Origin: an uncultured Porphyromonadaceae bacterium
GTDB lineage: Bacteria; Bacteroidota; Bacteroidia; Bacteroidales; Muribaculaceae
Direction of reading: 5' to 3'
Length of the DNA stretch: 64,000 bases
NCBI GenBank assembly: GCA_900546365.1
Contig: URCF01000002.1
Coordinates: 124,001 to 188,000, forward strand
The notes beneath the pieces are model-generated. The model was not told where the DNA came from, made no database searches, and worked only from the letters and a program-made list of their open reading frames with translations. Positions 51,899 through 61,034 of this stretch are shown here, piece after piece. The stretch's first letter is position 1; every line of letters starts with the position of its first letter. The translations under genes were made by a program, and so were the position numbers.

Positions 51899-52803
51899 GA
51901 ACCCTCCCCACCATGAGCAAACTGCTCGACAGCTATGACGCGTATCTGCTGCTGGAGCGTGGCATGAGCGACAACACCCGCGCCGCCTACCGTAGCGATG
52001 TAGAGAAGTTGGTGTGCTATCTTGCCGACGGAGCCACTACGCTCGGCGATGTGACCCTTGACACGCTCCATAATTTCGCCGCCGATCTCCATGACCTCGG
52101 AATATCTCCGCGGTCTCAGGCCAGGATTGTGTCGGGCGTGAAATCGTTTTTCAAATTTCTCAAAAACCAGCAGTTCATCGAGCACAACCCTGCCCGGATG
52201 CTTGAAAATCCGCAGGTAGGGCTTCATTTGCCAGAGGTGCTGACGGTGGCGGAGATAGATGCGATGCTCGCTGCCATAGACCTCGCCACCCCCGAGGGAC
52301 AACGCAACAGGGCGATTGTGGAAACATTATACAGCTGCGGGCTGCGTGTGAGCGAACTTGTGAATCTGGAGATCGGCAAGGTGTTTGTGGACGAGGGGTA
52401 TGTGATAGTCACCGGCAAAGGGAGCAAGGAGCGGGTGGTGCCGATAAGCGAATCGGCGTTGCGCGAGATTTCGGCGTGGATGGACCACCGTGCGGATATC
52501 GACATAAAGCCCGGCGAGGAGCAGATGCTGTTCGTGAGCCGCCGTGGCAAACGGCTTACCCGTGTGATGATATTCTACATCATCAAGCGGTTGGCGGAGC
52601 TGGCCGGTATCAGGAAGGAGATCTCACCCCACACCCTTCGCCATTCGTTTGCCACCCATCTGCTTGAGGGCGGCGCAAATCTGAGGGCCATCCAGCAGAT
52701 GCTCGGGCATGAAAGCATTGCCACTACAGAACTGTATTTACATCTCGACCGCTCCCATCTGCGCGAGGAGATTCTTCAGCACCATCCACGCGCAATATAT
52801 TGA
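51895..52803 (+). CDS. xerD: Tyrosine recombinase XerD
   Basis: 302 residues from the ATG at 51895 that overlaps the previous stop; the ATG at 51913 fits homologues equally well. It resolves chromosome dimers at dif with XerC and FtsK. The N-terminal SAM-like domain (LLLERGMSDNTRAAYRSDVEKLV) and all catalytic residues are present: R in YSCGLRVSELVNL, K in GKGSKERVVP, HTLRHSF, LGHESIATTELYLHL with the tyrosine nucleophile. The 3' end overlaps the convergent DUF6056 gene by 80 bases. Confidence 0.92.
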   Translation: MRTLPTMSKLLDSYDAYLLLERGMSDNTRAAYRSDVEKLVCYLADGATTLGDVTLDTLHNFAADLHDLGISPRSQARIVSGVKSFFKFLKNQQFIEHNPARMLENPQVGLHLPEVLTVAEIDAMLAAIDLATPEGQRNRAIVETLYSCGLRVSELVNLEIGKVFVDEGYVIVTGKGSKERVVPISESALREISAWMDHRADIDIKPGEEQMLFVSRRGKRLTRVMIFYIIKRLAELAGIRKEISPHTLRHSFATHLLEGGANLRAIQQMLGHESIATTELYLHLDRSHLREEILQHHPRAIY

Positions 52804-54337
52804 CAAACGGCGGATTGAGACTCAGTACGAGAGGACGGATGAGGAGCATCCGCGTGCCGTCGGGGAGGGTGAACCGCTGCAGGAGGGTTTTTACATCAGG
52901 ATGAACGGTGCCATCGGCACAGGTGTAGGTGTAACTGGTCAATTCTATCGGACAATCGGGGTAGGGCAATCCGTGTGCGTCAAGCATATTCAGCTGACGG
53001 TCGGGGAGCATATAGCTGTTGCCGAAGCTCAGTGCCCCCACATTTCCGGCCACCGTGGTCATGGCGGCGAGCGATGCTCGGCTCAGTTCCTCAGGCACCA
53101 CGGCAACAGGGGTGGAGTGTCCGTTGTTGACAATCAGCAGATGGTCGGGGTTGAGCCATGTGTAGGTCATGGGATAGTTGAGCAGCAGACGCGAGGAGCG
53201 CGGATGCAGGTCGCGGAAAACTGTGCCAGTGGGGGACTGCCGGAGCAACTGCAGGATGGCACTGTTCTCCTTGTCGGCCCTATATTGCATGACAATGGAG
53301 CCGCACAGCAGCGCGGCGGGCAGAATGATGGAGAGGGCGGTGGCACATATCACCACCCTGCGCCCCAACCGTTGCGCCAACGTGGTGATCAGCATCAGCA
53401 GAGCGGTGCATGCGAACAGTTCGCCGAACCATGCCCCACGCTCGAAAGCGAATCCGAGCCGCCACTGCATGAGCGCACCGACAATAGCGGCGGCAACGCA
53501 CCCGAGCCATTTGGGGGAGCGTAACAGCTCGCCCGTATATCCGCGCCATGGTTTCAGAGCCGTCACGAGGAATATGGCCAAGAGCAGAAGCATGGTGGCC
53601 GGGATGCCCATAACCACTGATTTGAGTGATATGACAGCTGCATACGCGCCATCGAACCGGAGCCATATTCCGGGCGATGAGAGCAGCAGAGCCGTGCCGG
53701 CGAGGAATACTCCTGCCATGGCCCATTGGTGCCGTGAGAGGCACATTCTGCGCATCAGGGCGTATGCTCCGCACGCGGCAATGGCGATGATGTCGGCGCC
53801 CTCGTGGAGCAGTGCGGTGACGAACACTATCGGAAGCACCACCCACAGCCGGATGCCGGTTGGGGAGGTGAACTCACGGTAGAGCCATAGAAGTGCCAGT
53901 GACACAGGGATATAGTTGAGCGCAATGTCGGTGATGAACATCCCCGACCGCCACGGGAGAAGAACCGCTCCGATGACCCAGGCGAAAGAGAGCGCCGTCA
54001 GCGACAGCCGACCTGCTGCCAGCCTGTTCATGGCCGTGAACATCCACACTGTGGTCATGGCAAGAAGCATGCTACCCACGGCGTGATGGAGATGCAGCAC
54101 CCATATGGCGCACACCATGTTGGGGAGGCGTCCGTTAATCTGGTCGTGGATAAACAGGATATAGTCCCGGAATCCATGAAGCGAGAATTCGGGTGAGCCG
54201 TTGTTGACCGCCATATACTCCTGCGCAAACATCAGGTCGTCCACCTGCAGAGGCGTGAACAGGAACATCAGATAGTACAGCAGAGCCATCAAAGCGAGCA
54301 GTGCGGCGGTGGAAATGGAGTGTTGTGAGTCGGTCAT
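52724..54337 (-). CDS. DUF6056-like polytopic membrane protein
   Basis: 537 residues, about 11-12 hydrophobic helices in the first 360 residues and a soluble C-terminal region of about 170. The N-terminal loop FTPLQVDDLMFAQEY, a DD pair after the first helix, is typical of GT-C glycosyltransferase-like families (DUF6056 and relatives). It may transfer a lipid-linked sugar; this is by resemblance. The last 27 codons lie antisense to the end of xerD. Confidence 0.75.
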   Translation of the reverse strand: MTDSQHSISTAALLALMALLYYLMFLFTPLQVDDLMFAQEYMAVNNGSPEFSLHGFRDYILFIHDQINGRLPNMVCAIWVLHLHHAVGSMLLAMTTVWMFTAMNRLAAGRLSLTALSFAWVIGAVLLPWRSGMFITDIALNYIPVSLALLWLYREFTSPTGIRLWVVLPIVFVTALLHEGADIIAIAACGAYALMRRMCLSRHQWAMAGVFLAGTALLLSSPGIWLRFDGAYAAVISLKSVVMGIPATMLLLLAIFLVTALKPWRGYTGELLRSPKWLGCVAAAIVGALMQWRLGFAFERGAWFGELFACTALLMLITTLAQRLGRRVVICATALSIILPAALLCGSIVMQYRADKENSAILQLLRQSPTGTVFRDLHPRSSRLLLNYPMTYTWLNPDHLLIVNNGHSTPVAVVPEELSRASLAAMTTVAGNVGALSFGNSYMLPDRQLNMLDAHGLPYPDCPIELTSYTYTCADGTVHPDVKTLLQRFTLPDGTRMLLIRPLVLSLNPPFVNILRVDGAEESPRADGSGRDVNTVL

Positions 54338-54353
54338 GGCGTGTCAAATAGCA

Positions 54354-54377
54354 AGAGCCGCCCGCATGGACGGCTCT
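54354..54377 (-). terminator. Hairpin after carB, weak terminator candidate
   Basis: AGAGCCG pairs with CGGCTCT around a short inner stem with one mismatch and the loop GCAT. On the minus strand it is followed by TTGCTATTTG, only moderately U-rich. Confidence 0.4.
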
Positions 54378-54398
54378 CACCACGTATTTTTCTGTTGA

Positions 54399-57300
54399 TT
54401 AATATTCTTGCCAGGGGGTGATGCCGATGGTGTCGATGGGACGCGAAACAAATGCCTTGACAAACGCCAGCGCAAGACGGGCGTTGGTGAGCAGGGGAGT
54501 GTTGTGGTCAATCGCATGGCGGCGGATACGGTAGCCGTTGGTGAGCTCGCGCTTGGTGTGGTTCTTGGGGATGTTGATCACCAGATCCACAGTGTGGTCA
54601 CCTATCACATCAAGCACCGACAGTCCCTCTTCATCGGGCCAGCACACCTGTGTGGCGCTGACACCGTGCTGACCGAGAAACGCAGCAGTGCCGGGGGTGG
54701 CATAGATCTTGTAGCCACGCGAGTCAAGCAGCTTGCAGGCTTCCAGCATATCCACTTTGGCACGGGCATCGCCGGAGCTTACCAGCACTCCTTTTTCGGG
54801 CACATGATTGCCCACGGAGAGCATGGCGTTGAGCAGAGCCTCGTCGAAATCGCGGCCAAGGCATCCCACCTCACCGGTGGAGCTCATGTCCACGCCAAGC
54901 ACCGGGTCGGCCTTGTGCAGGCGTGCAAATGAGAATTGCGAAGCCTTCACGCCGATATAGTCGATGTCGAATGTGGAAGTGTCGGCCACTTCGGGCTGCT
55001 CGCCGAGCATGATGCGTGTGGCGGTGTCGATGAAGTTCTTTTTGAGCACCTTGCTCACGAACGGGAACGAACGCGAGGCGCGGAGGTTGCACTCTATCAC
55101 CTTCACATAGTTGTCCTTGGCAAGGTACTGGATGTTGAACGGGCCGGAGATGTTGAGGGCCTCGGCTATGCGGGCACTGATGCGTTTGATGCGCCGTGCT
55201 GTGGCCATATAGATCTTCTGTGCGGGAAACACCAGAGTGGCGTCGCCGGAGTGCACACCGGCATATTCCACATGCTCGGAGATGGCGTATTCCACAATCT
55301 GGCCGTTGCGGGCCACTGCGTCAAACTCTATCTCCTTGGCGTTCTGGAGGAATTCGGACACTACCACCGGATACTCTTTCGACACCTTGGCGGCCTGGCT
55401 GAGGAAACGGTGCATCTGCTCATAGTCGTAGCACACGTTCATGGCCGCTCCCGACAGCACATAGCTGGGGCGGATGAGCACCGGAAATCCCACCTCTTCC
55501 ACGAAAGAGTGAATCTCATCCTCGGTGGTGAGCTCTTTCCAGCGGGGCTGGTCAATGCCGAGCTGGTCGAGCATGGCGGAGAATTTGTGGCGGTTTTCGG
55601 CTCGGTCAATTGACACCGGCGAGGTGCCGAGCACAGGCACATGGCGGCGATAGAGCTTCATGGCCAGATTGTTGGGTATCTGGCCGCCAACACTCACTAT
55701 CACACCGCGTGGAGTTTCGAGGTCAATGATATCCATCACACGCTCAAAGCTCAGCTCATCGAAATAGAGGCGGTCGCACATATCGTAGTCGGTGGACACC
55801 GTTTCGGGGTTGTAGTTGATCATCACAGCCTTGTAGCCGAGCTTGCGGCAAGTGGTGGCGGCGTTGACCGAGCACCAGTCAAACTCCACCGAGCTGCCTA
55901 TGCGGTAGGCGCCGGAGCCGAGCACGATGATATTGTTGCGCGAATTGAGGTCGTATGGGATAGCGTTTTCTGTGGCACCGTAGGTCACATACAGATAGTT
56001 GGTGAGCTCCGGATATTCTGAGGCAATGGTTGTGATGCGGCGCACACGGGGAGTCACATCCAGCTCCTTGCGGCGGTTGCGCACGCGGAGCACATCAGCC
56101 TCCATGTTGCCGGAGGGGTTCTCCACCAGTCGGCAGATCTGGAAGTCGGAGAATCCGAGCTTCTTGGCTTCGAGCATGGTGTCGTGGTCAAGAGTCTCCA
56201 CAGTGCCGTTGTGGGCGCGGAGCTTGGCTGCGAAGTTCACAATGTTGGCCAACCGGTTGATAAACCATATATCTATCTTTGTCAGCTCGGCCACACGTTC
56301 GGGAGCATAACCCTCCTCAAGAGCCTGGGCTATGGCGAATATGCGCATATCGGTGGGATGGGTGAGGGCGTGCTCCAGGTTCTCCACGCGCAGGTCGTTG
56401 TTGCCCACGAAGCCGTGCATCCCCTGGCCAATCATGCGGAGACCTTTCTGGATAATCTCCTCAAACGATTTGCCTATCGACATGATTTCGCCCACAGATT
56501 TCATGGACGAACCTATCTCGCGGTCCACACCCACAAACTTGGTGAGGTCCCAGCGGGGAATCTTTACAATCATATAATCCACCTGCGGGGCCTTGGCGGC
56601 GGAGTATGGAGTGCCCGGTTCGCCAATCTGGTCGAGGGTGTAGCCCAATGCCAGCTTCGCGGCCACGAACGCCAGCGGATAGCCCGAAGCCTTGGAGGCC
56701 AAAGCCGACGAGCGGCTGAGGCGTGCGTTGATCTCAATGATGCGGTAGTCGTTGGTTTCGGCGTTGAATGCGTATTGGATATTGCATTCGCCTACAATAC
56801 CGATGTGGCGCACCACACGGGTGGCTATATCTTCAAGCATCTTGATCTGCTCCGGTTTGAGCGACACAATGGGGGCCACCACGATGCTCTCGCCGGTGTG
56901 GATGCCCAGCGGGTCGAAATTTTCCATCGGCACCACAGTGAAGCAGAGGTCAGAAGCATCTCTTATCACCTCAAATTCAATCTCTTTCCAACCCTTGAGC
57001 GATTCCTCAACGAGGATTTGGCGCGAGTAGGCAAGAGCACTCTCGCAGTGGGTGATGAACTCCTCGTCGTTGGTGCAGATACCCGAGCCGAGGCCGCCCA
57101 AGGCATAGCCTGAGCGCACCATCACAGGGTAGCCGATGCGATGGGCCACCTCAAGGGCGTCGTCAATATTCTCCACCGCTTGCGACACAGGTGTTTTCAC
57201 CTCTATCTCATTCAGTTTTTTAACAAACAGGTCACGGTCCTCAGTGATCATGATAGCCTCAACGGATGTGCCTAGTACCTTAACACCGTACTTTTCAAGA

Positions 57301-57602
57301 GTGCCGTCAAGGTACAGCTGTGTGCCGCAATTGAGTGCTGTCTGGCCGCCGAATGCGAGCAATATGCCGTCGGGGCGTTCCTTTTTTATCACCTCCTCTA
57401 CAAATTTGGGGGTGATGGGAAGGAAATAAACACGGTCGGCCACACCTTCGGATGTCTGGATTGTGGCAATGTTGGGGTTGATGAGCACAGATTCGATGCC
57501 TTCTTCGCGCAAAGCTTTCAGAGCCTGCGAGCCGGAGTAGTCAAACTCACCGGCCTGTCCGATTTTCAGGGCCCCGGACCCGAGCAATAACACTTTTTTC
57601 AT
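54399..57602 (-). CDS. carB: Carbamoyl-phosphate synthase large subunit
   Basis: 1067 residues from the ATG at 57602 (MKKVLLLGSG); the frame upstream to 57701 has no homology. It makes carbamoyl phosphate for arginine and pyrimidines. The two duplicated ATP-grasp halves are visible (LLLGSGALKIGQAGEFDYSG near residue 5; IVLGSGAYRIGSSVEFDW near 560), each with MVRSGYALGG- or LIRPSYVLSG-type loops. The C-terminal MGS-like allosteric domain starts near 940. The small subunit carA is not adjacent, so the complex is encoded in two places. Confidence 0.97.
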   Translation of the reverse strand: MKKVLLLGSGALKIGQAGEFDYSGSQALKALREEGIESVLINPNIATIQTSEGVADRVYFLPITPKFVEEVIKKERPDGILLAFGGQTALNCGTQLYLDGTLEKYGVKVLGTSVEAIMITEDRDLFVKKLNEIEVKTPVSQAVENIDDALEVAHRIGYPVMVRSGYALGGLGSGICTNDEEFITHCESALAYSRQILVEESLKGWKEIEFEVIRDASDLCFTVVPMENFDPLGIHTGESIVVAPIVSLKPEQIKMLEDIATRVVRHIGIVGECNIQYAFNAETNDYRIIEINARLSRSSALASKASGYPLAFVAAKLALGYTLDQIGEPGTPYSAAKAPQVDYMIVKIPRWDLTKFVGVDREIGSSMKSVGEIMSIGKSFEEIIQKGLRMIGQGMHGFVGNNDLRVENLEHALTHPTDMRIFAIAQALEEGYAPERVAELTKIDIWFINRLANIVNFAAKLRAHNGTVETLDHDTMLEAKKLGFSDFQICRLVENPSGNMEADVLRVRNRRKELDVTPRVRRITTIASEYPELTNYLYVTYGATENAIPYDLNSRNNIIVLGSGAYRIGSSVEFDWCSVNAATTCRKLGYKAVMINYNPETVSTDYDMCDRLYFDELSFERVMDIIDLETPRGVIVSVGGQIPNNLAMKLYRRHVPVLGTSPVSIDRAENRHKFSAMLDQLGIDQPRWKELTTEDEIHSFVEEVGFPVLIRPSYVLSGAAMNVCYDYEQMHRFLSQAAKVSKEYPVVVSEFLQNAKEIEFDAVARNGQIVEYAISEHVEYAGVHSGDATLVFPAQKIYMATARRIKRISARIAEALNISGPFNIQYLAKDNYVKVIECNLRASRSFPFVSKVLKKNFIDTATRIMLGEQPEVADTSTFDIDYIGVKASQFSFARLHKADPVLGVDMSSTGEVGCLGRDFDEALLNAMLSVGNHVPEKGVLVSSGDARAKVDMLEACKLLDSRGYKIYATPGTAAFLGQHGVSATQVCWPDEEGLSVLDVIGDHTVDLVINIPKNHTKRELTNGYRIRRHAIDHNTPLLTNARLALAFVKAFVSRPIDTIGITPWQEY

Positions 57603-57649
57603 GCGTGTAAAAAATGGAGTAGAAATGAAACTGAATGTGTAAATTTTTG

Positions 57650-57657
57650 CAAAATTA
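57650..57657 (-). promoter_or_regulatory. -7 element of carB
   Basis: Read on the minus strand, TAATTTTG fits TAnnTTTG, 47 bases before the ATG. No clear -33 box. Confidence 0.4.
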
Positions 57658-57725
57658 GTAAAATGGCCAAAAACATCCCCACACATCGCCCAAAAAATCA
57701 CACAATAACTATCTTTATCCGCAGG

Positions 57726-57757
57726 TTTGCAAAATAAATAACAATTTTATTTGCAAA
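57726..57757. repeat. Imperfect inverted repeat between carB and the GH92 gene
   Basis: TTTGCAAAATAAAT (57726-57739) is nearly the reverse complement of ATTTTATTTGCAAA (57744-57757), 12 of 14 positions. It lies about 35 bases upstream of the GH92 -33 box and could be a regulator site; no regulator is identified. Confidence 0.4.
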
Positions 57758-57790
57758 TCCATGGATTGTTTTGGAAATGGGGTGGTTGTG

Positions 57791-57821
57791 TTGGGGATGT
57801 GGAGAAAAAACGGTATCTTTG
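57791..57821 (+). promoter_or_regulatory. Promoter of the GH92 gene
   Basis: TTG at 57791-57793, a 20-base spacer and TATCTTTG at 57814-57821. The ATG is nine bases beyond, so the leader would be about 5 nt. Confidence 0.7.
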
Positions 57822-57830
57822 TGGGTGAAT

Positions 57831-60056
57831 ATGAAGCGTATCAAGATTTTGGCTGTTGCGGCAACAGTTGCCGCATCGGCAATGGCAACCGACTATACCA
57901 AGTATGTGAATCCTTTGATGGGCTCGCTGTCGAGCTATGAGCTGTCGGCGGGCAACACTTATCCTGCCACGGGGCGCCCATGGGGTATGAACACCTGGAC
58001 TCCCCAGACGGGCAAGATGGGTGACGGATGGGTCTATACCTACGATGCCCACCGTATCCGTGGACTGAAGCAGACGCATCAGCCGAGTCCGTGGATCAAC
58101 GACTATGGTCAGTTTTCGATAATGCCCACTGTGGGTGCCAAGGTGTTTGACGAAGATAAACGGGCAAGCTGGTTTTCCCACAAAGGGGAGCAATCGAAGC
58201 CCTACATGTACAGTGTGTATCTGGCCGATTATGATGTGTTGGCCGAGATTACGCCCACGGAGCGTGCGGCGATGATGAGGTTCACGTTTCCGCGCACCGA
58301 CAGTGCCAATGTGGTGATAGATGGCTATGACCGCGGGTCGATGGTGAGCTACGACAAGGAGCATAACCGCATCATGGGCTACAGCACGCGCAACAGCGGC
58401 GGTGTGCCCGAAGGGTTTCGCAACTATTTCGTGGTGGAGTTTGACAAACCGGTGGAGTCGGTGACGATGGTGGTTGATTCCGTTATCACCGACGGCGATA
58501 AGGCCGAGGGAAACCATGCGGGCGCGATTGTGTCGTTTGCCACCCGACGCGGTGAGCAGGTGCATGCCCGCGTGGCGTCATCGTTCATCAGCATGGAGCA
58601 GGCATTGCTCAACCTCAGGGAGCTCGGCACCAAGTCGTTTGACGAGCTGTGCGCCGAGGGCCGGGAGCAATGGAACAGCGTGCTCGGCAAGGTGGAGTTG
58701 GGCGAGGATGAGAATCTTGACCATCTGCGCACATTCTACAGCTGTCTGTACAGGGCGCTGCTGTTTCCCAGAAAACTGTATGAGGTGGACGCCCTGGGCA
58801 AGGTGATGCATTATTCACCCCACACCGGCGAGGTGCTCCCGGGGTTCATGTACACCGACACAGGTACTTGGGACACGTTCCGCGCTTTGTTTCCGCTGCT
58901 CAATCTGCTGTATGCCGACACAAACCTCGAAATTCAGGAAGGGTTTCTCAATCATTACCGCGAGAGTGGACTCGTGCCCGAATGGGGCAGTCCCGGCCAC
59001 AGGGGGTGCATGGTGGGCAACAATTCCGCATCCATCCTTGCCGACGCCTATCTCAAGGGTGTGTGCGTGAGCGATACCGCCACATTGTGGCGATGCGTGG
59101 TGGCGGCTACCGACACCGTCCACCCCACAGTCAGCTCATCGGGCCGGCTGGGGCATGAGTATTACAACACTCTCGGCTATGTGCCCTATGATGTGGGGAT
59201 TAACGAGAGCGCTGCCCGCACCCTCGAGTATGCCTACGATGACTGGTGTATCTATCAGTTGGGAAAGGCTCTCGGCAAACCTCAGAGTGATATAGAGGTG
59301 TTTGCGCAGCGGGCCGGGAACTACCGCCATCTGTTTGATGCCGAAACAAAGCTGATGCGCGGACGCAACCGCGACGGGTCCTTTGCTACGCCATTCTCGC
59401 CACTGAAATGGGGTGACGCTTTCACCGAAGGAAACAGCTGGCACTATACATGGTCGGTGTTTCATGACATCAAAGGGTTGGCTGATTTGATGGGCGGGGA
59501 AAAGGCGATGGCTGCGATGCTCGACTCTGTGTTTGCCGTACCGCCGCTGTATGATGATTCCTACTATGGGTTTCCGATTCACGAAATCCGTGAAATGACG
59601 GTGATGAATATGGGCAACTATGCCCATGGCAATCAACCGGTGCAGCACATGATATATCTCTACAATAATGTCGGGGAGCCGTGGAAAACCCAGTATTGGG
59701 TGCGCAAGGTGATGGACACCATGTATTCGCCCACCCCCGATGGGTATTGCGGCGATGAGGACAACGGCCAGACCTCAGCCTGGTATCTGTTTTCGGCGCT
59801 CGGATTCTACCCTGCGTGTCCCGGCAGCGACCAGTATGAGCTTGGCTCGCCTCTATTCCGCAAGGCCACGCTGCATTTCAACAACGGCAGGCAGTTTGTG
59901 ATTGAAGCACCCGGCAACAGCGGGCATACCCCCTACGTTGACCGGTTCTTCCTCAACGGCAAGGAGTATCCACACACCTATCTGCTCCACTCCGACATCA
60001 CTGCCGGGGGCACCCTCTCCGCCCGCGTCACCGCCACCTCTCCCTACATGAAATAG
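57831..60056 (+). CDS. Glycoside hydrolase family 92 alpha-mannosidase
   Basis: 741 residues from the ATG at 57831. A signal peptide covers about 1-20. The mature protein starts with the GH92 hallmark YTKYVNPLMGS, followed by GNTYPATGRPWGMNTWTPQTG. The catalytic (alpha/alpha)6 domain shows TDTGTWDTFRALFPLLNLL, GLVPEWGSPGHRGCMVGN, and GYCGDEDNGQTSAWYLFSALGFYPACPGSDQYELGSP at the C-terminus. These calcium-dependent enzymes trim alpha-1,2/1,3/1,6-mannose from N-glycans or yeast mannan. It is transcribed alone. This is the last gene of normal core composition before the accessory region. Confidence 0.95.
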   Translation: MKRIKILAVAATVAASAMATDYTKYVNPLMGSLSSYELSAGNTYPATGRPWGMNTWTPQTGKMGDGWVYTYDAHRIRGLKQTHQPSPWINDYGQFSIMPTVGAKVFDEDKRASWFSHKGEQSKPYMYSVYLADYDVLAEITPTERAAMMRFTFPRTDSANVVIDGYDRGSMVSYDKEHNRIMGYSTRNSGGVPEGFRNYFVVEFDKPVESVTMVVDSVITDGDKAEGNHAGAIVSFATRRGEQVHARVASSFISMEQALLNLRELGTKSFDELCAEGREQWNSVLGKVELGEDENLDHLRTFYSCLYRALLFPRKLYEVDALGKVMHYSPHTGEVLPGFMYTDTGTWDTFRALFPLLNLLYADTNLEIQEGFLNHYRESGLVPEWGSPGHRGCMVGNNSASILADAYLKGVCVSDTATLWRCVVAATDTVHPTVSSSGRLGHEYYNTLGYVPYDVGINESAARTLEYAYDDWCIYQLGKALGKPQSDIEVFAQRAGNYRHLFDAETKLMRGRNRDGSFATPFSPLKWGDAFTEGNSWHYTWSVFHDIKGLADLMGGEKAMAAMLDSVFAVPPLYDDSYYGFPIHEIREMTVMNMGNYAHGNQPVQHMIYLYNNVGEPWKTQYWVRKVMDTMYSPTPDGYCGDEDNGQTSAWYLFSALGFYPACPGSDQYELGSPLFRKATLHFNNGRQFVIEAPGNSGHTPYVDRFFLNGKEYPHTYLLHSDITAGGTLSARVTATSPYMK

Positions 60057-60246
60057 ATCCGCCCAGCCAAAACTTCTCCGTTTATCTCAGTTTTTAGGCT
60101 GGTTTTCCCATCGCAGACACATCAACATTCGGATATTTTGCCAGCATCGACTTGAAACCATCGGAAAATTAAAGACCTTCCGATTTAAGAAGCCGTATTT
60201 GTTTAGATACTGAAGTTTGGGGTTGATTATAAGTTGGAAGTGTCAT

Positions 60247-60300
60247 AAAAAAAGAAAAACTTACCCTGAGCGCGCTGTTCTTACGGGAAGCGGGGTAAGT
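60247..60300 (-). terminator. Second (distal) minus-strand terminator
   Basis: ACTTACCC (60259-60266) pairs with GGGTAAGT (60293-60300). On the minus strand the stem is followed by TTTTTCTTTTTTTAT, corresponding to 60247-60260. Confidence 0.6.
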
Positions 60301-60383
60301 ATGTTGCTGCAACATTTAATGCTTTTATTTTCAAATGATGAAATAGCCATTGGCCTTATTTTGCGCCGATTGGGTAGTGGGGT

Positions 60384-60421
60384 AAAAAGAAAAACCTCTG
60401 AAAATCATTGATTTTCAGAGG
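60384..60421 (-). terminator. First (proximal) minus-strand terminator
   Basis: CCTCTGAAAATC and GATTTTCAGAGG form a perfect 12-base-pair stem with a three-base loop (60395-60421). On the minus strand it runs into TTTTTCTTTTTACC. It probably ends transcripts from the XRE-DUF3990 operon or from the -7 box at 60579-60586. Confidence 0.8.
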
Positions 60422-60704
60422 AATTCATCGGTCTGATAGACCTATTAGTGACCCCGGAGAGATTTATCTGCGGCGGGGTTAAGTATCTTGTCTATCAATA
60501 CTTTAGAATTTCCGAAAATCACGGCTGTTCCCTTTTTGCACACCCGGACATTTCAATGTTCTTCGTATATCTATAACGCAAAGATAGCAATAATAGTCTG
60601 ATTTACGGCTATTTCCAGCGTTAAAAATTGTATTCAGTTGCCACCTCATTACCGAGGGTACAACTGAGGCTGTTATTTGGGCTGTTACTTAGGCTTACTT
60701 GTAC

Positions 60705-60746
60705 TTTACTTACTCCTACTTATGCTCTACTTACTCCTGCTTATAT
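60705..60746. repeat. Two-copy 21-base tandem repeat
   Basis: Copies at 60705-60725 and 60726-60746 share TACTTACTCCT and CTTAT, with about 17 of 21 positions alike. It lies just past the stop of the DUF3791-side gene in a T/C-rich tract. Confidence 0.55.
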
Positions 60747-60806
60747 CCTTATATTCACCTCTTGTCTGCTGTATTGTTACCTTTTGATTTTGTAGAAAAA
60801 TACCGG

Positions 60807-61034
60807 TTATGGCACAAGACGGCCATTCTTAAGTTCCGACAGCAGTAAGTCATAGACGTATGCCGGACTTTCGATATACAATCCTGTGGAAAAGTCCTCC
60901 AATTTGGAAAATGTCTCTGAATTGTGGAAAGTCGAGATTGCGTCCGTCAATTCCATTCCTTCCCGTTCCACAAGATAGCGGACAACATCGGCAGATATGC
61001 CCTCAAATAAAAAACGTGCGTTGCGGTCTTTCAT
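60807..61034 (-). CDS. Small partner protein of the DUF3990 module
   Basis: 75 residues. No firm family call; size and setting match the small DUF3791-type proteins that accompany DUF3990 genes. It looks all-helical, with FHNSETFSKLEDFSTGLYIESPAYVYDLLLSEL as its main body. It overlaps the DUF3990 gene by four bases as the third gene of the operon. It may be the antitoxin or a specificity factor; this is a context inference. Confidence 0.65.
   Translation of the reverse strand: MKDRNARFLFEGISADVVRYLVEREGMELTDAISTFHNSETFSKLEDFSTGLYIESPAYVYDLLLSELKNGRLVP

Larger units (their letters stand above)
60057..60806. other. 750-base boundary region with gene remnants, hairpins and tandem terminators
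   Basis: No intact gene is supported. On the minus strand a short coherent frame ending in KSMLAKYPNVDVSAMGKPA with its stop at 60094-60096, and blocked upstream by an in-frame TAA, looks like the C-terminal relic of a lost gene. Another minus-strand frame of 33 codons begins at a GTG near 60535 and ends at 60449 in ILNPAADKSLRGH; its status is open. A minus-strand TATCTTTG lies at 60579-60586. Two minus-strand terminators and a 21-base tandem repeat are listed separately. This may be where the mobile region meets the chromosome. Confidence 0.5.

Noticed and set aside
51895..52803. Integrase of the mobile element
   Set aside because: Its sequence and length are those of core XerD, and it lies 8 kb from the element edge within housekeeping genes.
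56184..57113. 309-codon plus-strand frame opposite carB
   Set aside because: Shadow of carB; no motif or signal.
60217..60411. 64-codon plus-strand frame
   Set aside because: It runs through both minus-strand terminator hairpins and has no recognisable features.
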